The translations under genes and the position numbers were made by a program. 64,000 nucleotides of DNA from Dyadobacter sandarakinus (lineage in GTDB: Bacteria; Bacteroidota; Bacteroidia; Cytophagales; Spirosomataceae), in the NCBI RefSeq assembly GCF_016894445.1, contig NZ_CP056775.1, forward strand, positions 372,001 through 436,000, read 5' to 3'. Positions 8,543 through 17,735 of this stretch are shown here, piece by piece (positions within the stretch are counted from its first letter, which is position 1; each line of letters opens with the position of its first letter). The notes beneath the pieces were generated by a model. The model had not been told where the DNA came from, did no database searches, and saw only the letters and a list, made by a program, of their open reading frames with translations.

Positions 8543-9922
8543 ATGAATCCGAACCGACGCCATTTTCTCAGGAACATTACGGCTGCATCTGCCCTGGTAG
8601 CCACTGAAAGCATTGCCAAACCTTTCAGCATTATCAAGGATCTTAAAAAAATCAGTCCTAATGACAAGATCCGCTTTGCTACCATTGGCATGGGCATCCA
8701 GGGACACAGTGATACGAAAGCGGCACTCCGCAGTTCGCCCGACGTGGAGTTTGTGGCCGCCGCAGACTTGTACGACGGCCGGCTCACCAGGGTGAAGGAA
8801 GTGTTTGGAAAAGATGTTTTCACGACGCGTGATTACCGCCAGATCCTTGATCGCAAGGATATCGATTCGGTGCTGATCGTAACTCCGGACCACTGGCATG
8901 ACCATATCACCAAAGCTGCATTGAAGGCCGGCAAGAATGTATATTGTGAAAAACCAATGGTTCACCACATTGATGAAGGATTATCGGTGATTGATGCGTG
9001 GAAAAAAGCCGGAAAAACCATGCAGGTAGGCAGTCAGCGGATCAGCTCTGCGGCTTTCAAAGAGGCAAAAAGATTGTTTCAGGCGGGCGAGATCGGTGAG
9101 CTCAACTATGTTGAATCCAATAATGACCGGTTTAATGCTATCGGCGCGTGGAACTACTCCATACCCACGGATGCATCCGTGAATACGCTCGACTGGGAAA
9201 CTTTCCTGGGCGATGCACCTAAAACGCCTTTTGATGCCAAGCGGTTTTTCAGATGGAGAAATTACCGCGACTATGGTACCGGGGTTGCCGGCGACCTGTT
9301 TGTGCATTTGATTACCGGCGTTCATTTTGTGACAAACACCATGGGTCCTGAGCGTATATTTTCTTCCGGTGAACTCAGCTACTGGAAAGACGGCCGGGAT
9401 GTGCCCGACGTGCTGGTGTCCATTCTCGACTATCCCAAAACAGATGCTCATCCCAACTTCCAAACGGTCCTTCGCGTCAATTTTGCCAATGCGGGAGCGA
9501 TCGCCAATAATACAAGGCTCATTGGTACCGAAGGACAAATTGAATTCACAGAAAACAACCTGATCCTGACCAAAAAGAAACTGCCGAAAGCGCCCGGATT
9601 TGGTGGATATGATAGTTACAATACCTTTTCGGAAGCGGAGCAGAAGGAGTTTAAGAAACAATACGATGCGCAATATGCGGAAGACACCCGCAAGGCTGAG
9701 CCTGTGAAGGAGGTCCGGTTCCAGGCACCCGAAAACGATGACCAGCATGCCAACCATTTCTGCGATTTCTTTGATAATGTCAAAAAGGGATCTCTGGCAA
9801 CAGTTGAGGATCCGATTTTTGCGTTCAGGGCTGCTGCTCCGGTATTGGCCTGCAATGAGAGTTATTTTAGTAAAAAGATCGTCAACTGGGATCCGGTTGC
9901 CATGAAAAAGAAAAGTAAGTGA
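8543..9922 (+). CDS. Gfo/Idh/MocA-family oxidoreductase with Tat-type leader
   Basis: 459 aa. Leader MNPNRRHFLRNITAASALVA fits twin-arginine export, usual for this family in Bacteroidota. The Rossmann domain begins at IRFATIGMGIQG, followed by the EKP motif in NVYCEKPMVH that contributes the catalytic lysine, then the GFO_IDH_MocA C-terminal beta sheet domain. Such periplasmic NAD(P)-dependent dehydrogenases oxidise or reduce sugars or inositols. An SDR gene follows after a single base, so the two form an operon and may act in sequence on a keto-sugar. Confidence 0.9.
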   Translation: MNPNRRHFLRNITAASALVATESIAKPFSIIKDLKKISPNDKIRFATIGMGIQGHSDTKAALRSSPDVEFVAAADLYDGRLTRVKEVFGKDVFTTRDYRQILDRKDIDSVLIVTPDHWHDHITKAALKAGKNVYCEKPMVHHIDEGLSVIDAWKKAGKTMQVGSQRISSAAFKEAKRLFQAGEIGELNYVESNNDRFNAIGAWNYSIPTDASVNTLDWETFLGDAPKTPFDAKRFFRWRNYRDYGTGVAGDLFVHLITGVHFVTNTMGPERIFSSGELSYWKDGRDVPDVLVSILDYPKTDAHPNFQTVLRVNFANAGAIANNTRLIGTEGQIEFTENNLILTKKKLPKAPGFGGYDSYNTFSEAEQKEFKKQYDAQYAEDTRKAEPVKEVRFQAPENDDQHANHFCDFFDNVKKGSLATVEDPIFAFRAAAPVLACNESYFSKKIVNWDPVAMKKKSK

Positions 9923-9923
9923 T

Positions 9924-10706
9924 ATGGTCCGGGACGTACTGCCGGGTATACGGCAATTTGATCTGAGCGGCAGGTCGGCGGTTATTACGGGCGGACCCAA
10001 GGGTTTAGGGCTCGCGATGGCCGCCGGACTTGCCTCGGCAGGCGCCAGCGTGATGCTTGTGAGCCGTACCGGCGCAGCAGGTATCGCAGCGGCGGAAATG
10101 CTTACGGCGGAGTTTGGTCAGAAGGCAATTGCTTTCCAGGCGGATATTACCCGTGAGCAGGATGTGCAGGCGATGGCTGACCATGCATTGGAGTCATTCG
10201 GGAAAATCGACATACTGATCAATAGTGCCGGAATAAATATCCGGGGTCCTATTGATCAGCTTACGTATGCCGATTTCGAGCAGGTCATGAATGTGAATGT
10301 CAATGGTACCTGGCTGGCCTCGCGCGCAGTTGTCCCGCACATGAAGGCGCAGCAAAGCGGTAAAATCATCAATATGGCAAGTGCGCTGGGGTTGATCGGC
10401 CTCGCAGACCGTACACCCTATACGGCAAGCAAAGGTGCTGTTGTTCAGATGACCCGCGCTCTGGCGCTCGAACTTGCTCCTTTCGGAATTAATGTCAATG
10501 CAATTTGTCCCGGCCCATTCCTGACGGAGATGAACGTTCCGATTGCAAATACTCCCGAAGCCGGCAAGATACTGGCTTCCACTGCGCTGAATCGCTGGGC
10601 AGCGCTGAAGGAAATCCAGGGCGCAGCCATTTTCCTGGCCAGTGATGCGGCGAGCTATATGGTAGGTTCCATACTTGCCGTCGATGGCGGCTGGACAGCG
10701 CGCTGA
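9924..10706 (+). CDS. SDR-family oxidoreductase (gluconate 5-dehydrogenase-like)
   Basis: 260-aa classical short-chain dehydrogenase: cofactor motif TGGPKGLG near residues 22-29 (usually TGxxxGIG), NSAGIN, the catalytic Ser in NMASALGLIG and YTASK with the catalytic Tyr and Lys, and a C-terminal SYMVGSILAVDGGWTAR typical of the family. No signal peptide, so it is cytoplasmic, unlike the Tat-type partner directly upstream. The pair suggests sugar-acid or keto-sugar interconversion; the substrate is inferred only. Confidence 0.88.
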   Translation: MVRDVLPGIRQFDLSGRSAVITGGPKGLGLAMAAGLASAGASVMLVSRTGAAGIAAAEMLTAEFGQKAIAFQADITREQDVQAMADHALESFGKIDILINSAGINIRGPIDQLTYADFEQVMNVNVNGTWLASRAVVPHMKAQQSGKIINMASALGLIGLADRTPYTASKGAVVQMTRALALELAPFGINVNAICPGPFLTEMNVPIANTPEAGKILASTALNRWAALKEIQGAAIFLASDAASYMVGSILAVDGGWTAR

Positions 10707-10711
10707 TTTTC

Positions 10712-11398
10712 CTACTTTCTCAGCAGCTTGATGGTTTTGCTTTCGGCTTTGGTCCGGACATGCAGCAGGTACATGCCGGAAGCCGGCAGGTAAATTGTCG
10801 TTTTATCCGGGGGAAGTGTTTTATTTAACAATGAAATTCCCTTAACGTCCGAAAGGTTTAACATCTGGGTCTTTTCCGGCAGGGTAATGCTCACACGGCC
10901 ATCTTCTGAAGGGACGGGAAATGCCAGCAGATGATCAATGCTTTCATTTTCAGGAATCACTACAATGACCCGGCTGATGGTAAAGCTGCCGTCATAATTG
11001 ATTTGTTTCAAACGATAGTAGCTGGTGTTTGTCAGTGCAGGATCGGTGAAGGTGTAAGCTTTTTCTGCATCCGTGTTGGAGCCGTCTACCCAGCCGAGCT
11101 TCTGGAACATCCTGCCATCGGCGGATTTCTGCACTTCAAAGCCCTGATTGGATGTTTCCTCCGCGGTTTTCCAATAAAGGTCAGCGCCGCCTGCATTATT
11201 ACGCTTTCCCTCAAAGCTGATCAGCCGTACGGGAAATGCAGCAAGCCTGTCAGGTACCAGGGACCCAATCACCCAATCAAGGCTGATGGTACCCGCTTTG
11301 GCACTGTTGGCAGCTCCGTAGATCCCTGACTGCGTATTTGCCTGAGCAAGGAGTTCTCCGCCGGCAAAGATGAGTAGAAATGTAGCCAGGGTTTTCAT
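10712..11398 (-). CDS. Exported protein with type IX secretion sorting domain
   Basis: 228 aa with signal peptide (MKTLATFLLIFAGGELLAQA). A middle segment (YWKTAEETSNQGFEVQKSADG and SYYRLKQINYDGS) is the fibronectin-like stretch often placed before a T9SS tail. The last 75 residues (LLAFPVPSEDG to SKTIKLLRK) fit the type A C-terminal sorting domain used for secretion across the outer membrane by the type IX system. Its start overlaps the stop of the S74 protein by four bases, so the two are translated together and are probably both surface components. Confidence 0.85.
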   Translation of the reverse strand: MKTLATFLLIFAGGELLAQANTQSGIYGAANSAKAGTISLDWVIGSLVPDRLAAFPVRLISFEGKRNNAGGADLYWKTAEETSNQGFEVQKSADGRMFQKLGWVDGSNTDAEKAYTFTDPALTNTSYYRLKQINYDGSFTISRVIVVIPENESIDHLLAFPVPSEDGRVSITLPEKTQMLNLSDVKGISLLNKTLPPDKTTIYLPASGMYLLHVRTKAESKTIKLLRK

Positions 11399-13257
11399 TT
11401 GCCGAATGGAGTTGCGGTAGATAGGCTTTTTGCATTATTGCCAAGCCTGGCTTCCAGGTTGATCAGCCGCTCATATATCTCGTTCATCTGTTCAGTAGAG
11501 GCCGGCACCTGATTGCCGGCAGCCAGCTGTGTAGTCAGGCGTCGGTTTTTGTCCACCAGCGTTTTGTTGCTTTCTTTAAGCTGCTCTACCTGTGATTTTA
11601 AATCTTTGACGGCTTCAATGAGGTGCGGGATAAAGCCAAGATAGTCGACGGACTTCATCCCATCTTTGCCGGTGAGAACCAGCTCTGGTAAAATTGCCTC
11701 AACTTCTTGTGCTATTACCCCTGTTTGAATCATTCTTGATTTTGTAAGGTCTTTCCAATAATAATGGTATCCTTTCAGTTTGGAAAGACTTGTCAGGCTG
11801 TTGGACAATTGGGTAATTTCTTTTTTTAATCTTCGGTCTGAATTGTCATACAGCTTACCCTTTAAGTTTGCATTTCCATTTTCCATCACGTAAAACTGCC
11901 AGGCATTGCCCAAATAGATTCCGAGTGCCTGATCGTCATACATCCCTACAAAACCATTCGGCTGCTGTTGTGAAGAATTAAAGTACAATCCCGCGGTCTG
12001 CCCATTATGCCGCAGCCTGGGCCGGCCGTCAATATCCAGGATATACTGAGGGAAAAGAGCATTTTTGCCTAAACCTACATTGCCGTTCTGGAGAATGGTT
12101 AATGCATTAGATCGCTTGTTGTAGGCAGTTCCATTTCCAAGCTGGAACAACCGTCTTAGTGGCTGAACATCGCTTGGATTGTCCTGATCATCGTTAAACT
12201 GCCCCATGGCAATCCCGTGTTCTGATTTTGCATACAGATCATGTCCTATCGATATTGAATTTTCACCATAAGCACGGCTGAGATGACCCAAAGCAACAGC
12301 ATAGTCCGCAGCTGAATTGGCGTTGATTCCCAATGCTACGGATCCTGTTTTTGATGCCATGCTCTGATATCCAAAGGCAACAGCAGCTTGTCCCTTGGCC
12401 TCGGAAGCAGTTCCGCCTGCGAGTGAAAAATCTCCCGAAGCAATAGATGACTTACCCATTGCAACCGCATCTGCACCGGATGCGACAGACAATCCGCCCA
12501 ATGCAGTGGAAAATTCCCCCGAAGCTTTGGTATTAAGGCCCAAAGCACTTGATCCCTGACCGACATTCCCGTCATCCCACGCGCCATTATCAATTACCCC
12601 GGCCCTGAAAGCCGCTTTTTTGGGATACCATATTAATGCAGAGCCAACGGGTCCGGCTCCCAGGCTTTCACCCTGACTATAATTTCCTTTCAGAACAATG
12701 AGCTTGTCATCCTGAAATTTGTCTGCTGAAACCGCGTGGGTAGCCTCCTTTGAGGAATCTGCATGCATGGCCTTATCAGCCAGAGCAGCCTTGTCCGCGT
12801 TCGTTGCTTTGTCTGCCTGCAAGGCTTTATCTGCGGTGGAAGCATGCACAGCTTGATTACTTTGGTTTGAAAAGATCGCATAAGGTACGCTCAGGAACTG
12901 CGTGGTGCCGAGATCCACAAAGGCCGCCCCGCCGGCGGGGTCTGCTTCAACGTGTAAAAACCAGCTTGCGGCTTTCCAGTCTATATCGGAAAATTGACCA
13001 TGGTCTGCGGTACCGGTTCCTACAATGAGGGTGAATGCTCCACCTGATGACGTCAGTGGCTTGTGTGTTTCCCTGTACACAACCTCACCAAAGGCTGTAT
13101 TCTTTAAAATAGAAAGTCTGATTGCCACCGTGGCATTGGCCACAACCTGTCCGCCGGCATTCCGCGCCACACCCTGGAAGCTGAACTGCTCGGGTGCCTG
13201 TGCATGCAAGCGAATCGCAAGAATAAGCAGAAAGATAAACGAAGTAAAAGCTTTCAT
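11395..13257 (-). CDS. Surface protein with YadA-head-like repeats and S74 intramolecular chaperone domain
   Basis: 620 aa with signal peptide ending near AIRLHAQA. Residues about 20-130 are a beta-sandwich segment (FSFQGVARNAGGQVV). About 130-175 is an alanine-rich stretch with repeated DKA/DKAT units. About 235-335 holds 14-residue repeats of the type ALGxxxxASGxxSxAxG, as in trimeric autotransporter heads. The C-terminus carries an S74 domain (SDRRLKKEITQL, then QTGVIAQEVEAILPEL), which trimerises and may self-cleave, then a coiled coil. S74 is shared with phage tail fibres, but the leader and T9SS-sorted partner say this copy is a host surface protein. Confidence 0.85.
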   Translation of the reverse strand: MKAFTSFIFLLILAIRLHAQAPEQFSFQGVARNAGGQVVANATVAIRLSILKNTAFGEVVYRETHKPLTSSGGAFTLIVGTGTADHGQFSDIDWKAASWFLHVEADPAGGAAFVDLGTTQFLSVPYAIFSNQSNQAVHASTADKALQADKATNADKAALADKAMHADSSKEATHAVSADKFQDDKLIVLKGNYSQGESLGAGPVGSALIWYPKKAAFRAGVIDNGAWDDGNVGQGSSALGLNTKASGEFSTALGGLSVASGADAVAMGKSSIASGDFSLAGGTASEAKGQAAVAFGYQSMASKTGSVALGINANSAADYAVALGHLSRAYGENSISIGHDLYAKSEHGIAMGQFNDDQDNPSDVQPLRRLFQLGNGTAYNKRSNALTILQNGNVGLGKNALFPQYILDIDGRPRLRHNGQTAGLYFNSSQQQPNGFVGMYDDQALGIYLGNAWQFYVMENGNANLKGKLYDNSDRRLKKEITQLSNSLTSLSKLKGYHYYWKDLTKSRMIQTGVIAQEVEAILPELVLTGKDGMKSVDYLGFIPHLIEAVKDLKSQVEQLKESNKTLVDKNRRLTTQLAAGNQVPASTEQMNEIYERLINLEARLGNNAKSLSTATPFGK

Positions 13258-13335
13258 AGAGTACTGGTTTTTTCAGGACAATATAAAAGGCAAGTACATG
13301 AGGATAGGGATGCGATAATCCTTCGGCAGGTGGTA

Positions 13336-13545
13336 ATGAACAAACGGTTTTTATTCGCGCAGACAGATGCTGTCGTGGTTAAAGGAACAACAGCCGGTAC
13401 TGGTGTACGCTACAGCTACACGCCCACCGAGAATCGCGCGCATGAAAACCGCACCTGGATGGACAAAATGTATTTCCGCCTGTTCAGCCGTGACGAGATC
13501 ACAGCTGGTTCAAAACCCGGGTTACGACAAGTGATCTGTTTGTGA
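13336..13545 (+). CDS. Uncharacterised short open frame, possibly a gene remnant
   Basis: A 69-aa frame starting MNKRFLFAQTDAVV and containing YTPTENRAHENRTWMDKMYF. I do not recognise it. The reason to keep it is that a strong terminator (13559-13594) follows 13 bases after its stop in the same orientation, which suggests this strand was transcribed. It could be the tail of a lost gene. No start context or homology supports it, so it may be chance. The rest of the 388-base gap (13258-13645) shows nothing else. Confidence 0.2.
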   Translation: MNKRFLFAQTDAVVVKGTTAGTGVRYSYTPTENRAHENRTWMDKMYFRLFSRDEITAGSKPGLRQVICL

Positions 13546-13558
13546 TAAATTCATGCAA

Positions 13559-13594
13559 GCCATGCCGGAATCTCCGGGATGGCTTTTTGTTTTT
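13559..13594 (+). terminator. Rho-independent terminator
   Basis: A 10-bp stem GCCATGCCGG / CCGGGATGGC (13559-13568 and 13574-13583, one mismatch) is followed by a T-rich tract TTTTTGTTTTT. Confidence 0.7.
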
Positions 13595-13645
13595 ACCGGC
13601 ATGCTTTTGGTAAATGTACCAGCATTCAACTTCATCAAAGTCATT

Positions 13646-13951
13646 ATGAAAACCATCCTGTTATCTGTCGCATTTGCAGGCGCACTGCTTAGTTTCCAGC
13701 CTGAGCGTCCGCAGCTTCTTCATCTATCACATCTGCAAGCAGTAGCTCAGGAAAGGGTAGAGGTAAAGCCCGAAGCATTGCCGGAGAAGGTACGCAATGC
13801 ATTCAACTCCAAATCGTGGGCAGGCTGGCAGATCCTGGAATCTTTTCTGATCACAGAGGATGATGGCACCCAGTATTATGAACTCGTCGTCCGCAAAATG
13901 GATGAGCAGAGCCGCATTAAAATCAATAGTGAAGGACAAGTACTGAACTAG
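13646..13951 (+). CDS. Small exported PepSY-like protein
   Basis: 101 aa from ATG 13646, chosen because it yields a clean signal peptide (MKTILLSVAFAGALLSF). The mature part ends in LITEDDGTQYYEL and INSEGQVL, the pattern of short PepSY-like/DUF2874 periplasmic proteins of Bacteroidota. It is a close paralogue of the next gene (14141-14461): both have VKPE(A/E)LPE, then (A/S)GW, then (I/V)TEDD(G/K)TQYYEL. Function unknown; proteins of this class may bind or inhibit peptidases. Confidence 0.7.
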   Translation: MKTILLSVAFAGALLSFQPERPQLLHLSHLQAVAQERVEVKPEALPEKVRNAFNSKSWAGWQILESFLITEDDGTQYYELVVRKMDEQSRIKINSEGQVLN

Positions 13952-14140
13952 CTGATTTGAAGACTTATCCCACAAAACGTGGTAGCTGCTGAACACGTTT
14001 AAATTTGTAAAAAATAGATAATTTTCTCATTTTCAGTTATTTATAGTATTTGGCACAATGTGTTTTAATAAGTAGCATAGCTTAAAAGTTATTTTTTGAA
14101 CACAATTGTCCTCGTGCAATTGATAAACGAACATCAGATT

Positions 14141-14461
14141 ATGAAAAAGCTAGTAGTATCGGCATTAGCCTTCTCACTGATCTCATTCGCATCAGTACAG
14201 GCTGAACCCATTTCGCAGCATGCGCAGACCGCAACTACGCAGGTCGCCAAATTAAAAGAAGATAAAGTCCCTGTAAAACCTGAGGAACTTCCTGAGGCCA
14301 TTAAAAAGACCATCAAGGGAGAGCAGTTCTCGGGCTGGAAAGTTAAAAAGGCATTTCTGGTAACAGAAGACGATAAAACGCAATATTACGAATTACAGGT
14401 TGCCAACGGTGACGAAAGCGCCAGGGTTAAGCTGGACAAGAATGGCAATAATGTAGGATAA
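14141..14461 (+). CDS. Small exported PepSY-like protein, paralogue of upstream gene
   Basis: 106 aa from ATG 14141 with signal peptide MKKLVVSALAFSLISFASVQ. Shares with the preceding gene the block VKPEELPEAIKKTIKGEQFS followed by GWKVKKAFLVTEDDKTQYYEL, so the pair arose by tandem duplication. It is separated from its paralogue by 189 bases of AT-rich DNA (13952-14140) that probably holds its own promoter, and is closed by a strong terminator. Function unknown. Confidence 0.75.
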   Translation: MKKLVVSALAFSLISFASVQAEPISQHAQTATTQVAKLKEDKVPVKPEELPEAIKKTIKGEQFSGWKVKKAFLVTEDDKTQYYELQVANGDESARVKLDKNGNNVG

Positions 14462-14483
14462 TCTCAACGGGTTATTTTAGTGC

Positions 14484-14520
14484 AAAAAGGCGATCGGTTA
14501 GTCAAACCGTCGCCTTTTTT
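14484..14520. terminator. Bidirectional rho-independent terminator
   Basis: Stem GGCGATCGGTT / AACCGTCGCC with one bulged base (about 14489-14514), preceded by AAAAA and followed by TTTTTT, so it can end transcripts from both the PepSY-like gene (+) and the small membrane-protein gene (-). Confidence 0.8.
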
Positions 14521-14548
14521 GTTGTATTTCAAAAGCATATGGCCGGGT

Positions 14549-14692
14549 TCAGCGCCCGTCAAAAAACAGTTCCAGCTTTTCGGCTATGGTGATAAGCGGG
14601 TAACAAATGCCGGCAAGCAGGCAGGTCAGCAGAAATGCAATGAGCCATGTGATACAGAGGGTGATTTTTGCGAGGACAATCATGAGTGACAT
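14549..14692 (-). CDS. Small single-span membrane protein
   Basis: 47 aa (MSLMIVLAKITLCITWLIAF at the start, ending ELFFDGR). Nearly all of residues 2-33 is hydrophobic, one or one-and-a-half membrane passes, with a short polar tail. A second in-frame ATG lies at 14683. It sits convergent to the PepSY-like gene with the shared terminator after its stop, and downstream of the AddB-like gene on the same strand (64 bases). Unknown function; assigned on its membrane profile and placement. Confidence 0.5.
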   Translation of the reverse strand: MSLMIVLAKITLCITWLIAFLLTCLLAGICYPLITIAEKLELFFDGR

Positions 14693-14756
14693 ATTTTTTA
14701 TAAGAGCAAATAATCACTATCCTGGTTGTAATGCACATTTGTAATTTTTACATCCT

Positions 14757-17663
14757 CTACCTTCCGCAAATCCCCGCAAAATCGCAGTAGGTACATGTTC
14801 CGGCATCGTCTGTCTGGCTGAACGGAATTTCGGGATCGAGCAGCTCGTTGAGAATATCGGTCAGTATACCTTCCGAATGCGCAATAAATGCCGCCGGATC
14901 AGGTGTAGCCGTAAGTTCCAATGGATTGGAGATCGGAGTCTTCGGATCACGGAACGAATAAAAGCCGGACTTCACTGGAACGCCGAAGCCATAATTTTCA
15001 TCCCGCAGCGTGAGTCCGCCTTCATCCAGCATTTTCTTGTACATCAGGTACTCGTACATCCAGAGCTGGCGTACGTAACCCACTTTCCGGTCCCGGTTGC
15101 GGCGTAGTACCTCGTCGCGCTGCATAGGGTCTGCAAGCTTCTGCCTGCCGGCTACTTCCACACTTCCGGTTTTGTAATCCATGACCTGCAATGTGCCGTC
15201 GGCAGTGAGCTCAATGCGGTCGATCTTACCGCCGAAACGAACGGGCGTCTCCATGCCCTGCAAAATAAAGCTGGCACTCGTACGAAGCGGCTGTTCTGCG
15301 GCAAGGATCTTTTTCCGGGGTTCCTGCTGCATCTGATGTTTCAGGAAAGTCATGATCTGCTGGCTGCCAATCTGAAAATAAATGCGGTTCAGGCCCTGCT
15401 CAGTCACATACCCTCTGAAACGCTCTTCAAATTCCTGCCTCAGTACAAGCTCAATCTCAGCTTCTGAAGGATCTTTGTCGTGCAGGAAAAAGTCCTGATC
15501 CAGTTTTTCCAGCACAGCGTGCAGCCAAGTCCCGATCTTGTCCATTCCCAGCTCTTCCTCCACTTCTTCCTTTTCTTTTACGCCTACAATATGTTTGAGG
15601 TAAAACTGCATGGAGCAGCGGATGTATTCATTCAGGTGCGTGGGGTATAAGCCCTTGTTGCCGAGGTACTCACGGATAGCTGCAATCAGGCCGGCGTCCT
15701 TCTGGACCGTTTCTGCCAGTTCCTGCTGCCGCCCGGCTTCAAATGAAACCGTTTTGTTGATGATCCTGATTTTGGGATTGTAAGCGGTCAGCTCATATTC
15801 AAGCTGGCGCACAAACCGGCTCCGCTCACCGCCGCCCGGAGCATCGTTGGTGCTGGTATAAAGCAGGTGTACCTCGTCGGCTCTCTGAAGCAGCCTGTAA
15901 AAATGGTAGCTCATCACAGCTTCCTGGTGCTGGTGCGTGGGCAGCCCCGCTTCCTGCGCCGCATCAAACGGAATCAGCGAGTTTTGCCGCTTAGCCTGCG
16001 GCAGCATGCCTTCATTCATGGACAAAATGATCAGTCTCCTGAAATCAAGCGCCCGCGTTTCGAGCATTCCCATGATCTGCAGGTCACTTACCGGCTCACC
16101 GCTGAAAGGGATTTTTGTTTGCCTGATGAGCTCAAACATGAACGATTTGAGAGTACGCAGGGTAACCAGCCCCGACTTTTCTTCAATCGTTTGTTCAAAT
16201 TGTTTAAGCAGGGTATAAAAGAGGTACAGGTATTCGGTTTCCAGTGCGTTTTTATAATCCTTGTAAACTTCCCTCAATAGCTCGATCAGTTGATAAAAGC
16301 TGGCTATAATCGCTTTCGGGTCATTTTTGGGCCAGTGCGTAAAGAGTACTTTAAAGAGGGGATGCTGCTCTCCCAGATCCAGCAGGTCTGCCGAGCTCAG
16401 AAAAACCTTATTGCCATTCGTAATTTCCCGCAAGGTCCTTCGCACGATCGTCTGCCCGTCGGCGAGCGGGTGCAATGCCGAGTGCTCATAGTGCCTGATG
16501 AAGGGATGGTTAAGTATTTTGTCAATGGTTTTGTGACTGAACTTGGGCACCCGCACGGTCTTGCCGCTTTTTACCCTGAACTCCACCATGTTCTGCTGTA
16601 ATTCAAAAATGCCGTCTACCAAGGTATATAGCAATGAGTTACGCATGGAAAGCCCCATGGTTACATTCAGGTCTTCGACCTGCTCATCAAGCGAATAGAG
16701 CATCGGCAGCAGCAGGTTTTCATCGGCCAGTACTATGGCAGTAGGCGTAGGTTCATCCGCCGAATCCAGTTTCCGCATCTGGCGGTACAGCTGTCCCGCT
16801 ACTTTGGTCTGAAGCGTTGCATTGGGTACACCGTACACCGTGATTGTTTTGGAAGATCTGAGCAGATCGTCGGTTGTCCAGTTCCACGGCCCGAATGTGC
16901 CGCTCTGCTGGTACTCGCGCAGGGTCCTGCCAGCTTCCATATTCTTGTTGGCCGACATGTAATAGCGGTCCGTATCCCAGAGTACCTCAGCCTTGCCCGC
17001 CTTTCGCAGCCTTTGTATAATCACCTTTTCGGACTGGGTGAATGCATTGAACCCGGCAAAGTATATTTTTTCAAAACCGGCAGATGCTGTGAGGTCTTCC
17101 GCCCCGTGCTCGGCTACTTCCCGGTAGGCCATACCGCGGTATGCTTTCCCTTTCTGTGCAAGCCGCGTACGGAAGGATGTGTACAGGGTTTTGATGTTTT
17201 CAAAAAGTGAAAAATACTGGGAAGTACCACCGCCCATGCTTAGCTCCCTTCCTTCCGGCAGGTTACTCTGCCAGCGGCTGATGGCCTGTGCTTCGGAAAG
17301 ATAGGAAAAGAGGTAGTCCGTATCCACCAGGTACTGATCCACCCGGTCAAGGTCGGCAAGCAGTACGGATGCCCAGCCCATAAACCGCTCGAAGCTGATG
17401 GCAGGGTCAATCTCGCGGAAGGTTTCATAAAGGTCAAAAAGCAGGTGCACAGGATCTTCCACCTGCAATGCGCACAGGCTTTCCACAAAATCGTCCACTG
17501 CCACTACTGTGGGGCTCATGAGCGGAAGGGCAGTTTCCACGGCCAGTTCCCGCATCAGAAAAAATGCAGCGCGGCGTGTGGGTACCACAATGTGCACGTT
17601 TTCCAGGGACGAATGCTGACCGAGTATGTGCCGTGCCGCGGCATTGAGAAAAGTTTGTGCCAT
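14757..17663 (-). CDS. AddB-type PD-(D/E)XK nuclease, recombination/repair
   Basis: 968 aa. The N-terminal part is a UvrD/Rep-like helicase fold (VVPTRRAAFFLMREL in the Walker A region). The C-terminal RecB-like nuclease has the core GGKIDRIEL ... VMDYKTG near residue 828. Four cysteines around the nuclease (YIRCSMQFYL near 684, and CTYCDFAGIC at the end) match the AddB iron-sulfur cluster pattern. It is thus the AddB-like subunit of a double-strand break resection enzyme; the AddA partner is not in the window. Start 17663 gives a short but plausible N-terminus (MAQTFLNAAARH). Confidence 0.82.
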   Translation of the reverse strand: MAQTFLNAAARHILGQHSSLENVHIVVPTRRAAFFLMRELAVETALPLMSPTVVAVDDFVESLCALQVEDPVHLLFDLYETFREIDPAISFERFMGWASVLLADLDRVDQYLVDTDYLFSYLSEAQAISRWQSNLPEGRELSMGGGTSQYFSLFENIKTLYTSFRTRLAQKGKAYRGMAYREVAEHGAEDLTASAGFEKIYFAGFNAFTQSEKVIIQRLRKAGKAEVLWDTDRYYMSANKNMEAGRTLREYQQSGTFGPWNWTTDDLLRSSKTITVYGVPNATLQTKVAGQLYRQMRKLDSADEPTPTAIVLADENLLLPMLYSLDEQVEDLNVTMGLSMRNSLLYTLVDGIFELQQNMVEFRVKSGKTVRVPKFSHKTIDKILNHPFIRHYEHSALHPLADGQTIVRRTLREITNGNKVFLSSADLLDLGEQHPLFKVLFTHWPKNDPKAIIASFYQLIELLREVYKDYKNALETEYLYLFYTLLKQFEQTIEEKSGLVTLRTLKSFMFELIRQTKIPFSGEPVSDLQIMGMLETRALDFRRLIILSMNEGMLPQAKRQNSLIPFDAAQEAGLPTHQHQEAVMSYHFYRLLQRADEVHLLYTSTNDAPGGGERSRFVRQLEYELTAYNPKIRIINKTVSFEAGRQQELAETVQKDAGLIAAIREYLGNKGLYPTHLNEYIRCSMQFYLKHIVGVKEKEEVEEELGMDKIGTWLHAVLEKLDQDFFLHDKDPSEAEIELVLRQEFEERFRGYVTEQGLNRIYFQIGSQQIMTFLKHQMQQEPRKKILAAEQPLRTSASFILQGMETPVRFGGKIDRIELTADGTLQVMDYKTGSVEVAGRQKLADPMQRDEVLRRNRDRKVGYVRQLWMYEYLMYKKMLDEGGLTLRDENYGFGVPVKSGFYSFRDPKTPISNPLELTATPDPAAFIAHSEGILTDILNELLDPEIPFSQTDDAGTCTYCDFAGICGR

Positions 17664-17735
17664 GAAATTGGGTTATTGGATGCGTTCACACCGCTGGTGC
17701 AGGGTTAACCTGTCTGGCTCCGCTGGTTCTGCAAG

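Noticed and set aside
8981-10000. 339-residue minus-strand open frame across the Gfo/Idh gene
   Set aside because: Opposite a full-length, motif-complete oxidoreductase; no family resemblance.
14480-14689. 69-residue plus-strand frame after the PepSY-like gene
   Set aside because: Begins inside the terminator hairpin and lies opposite the more credible small membrane protein gene.
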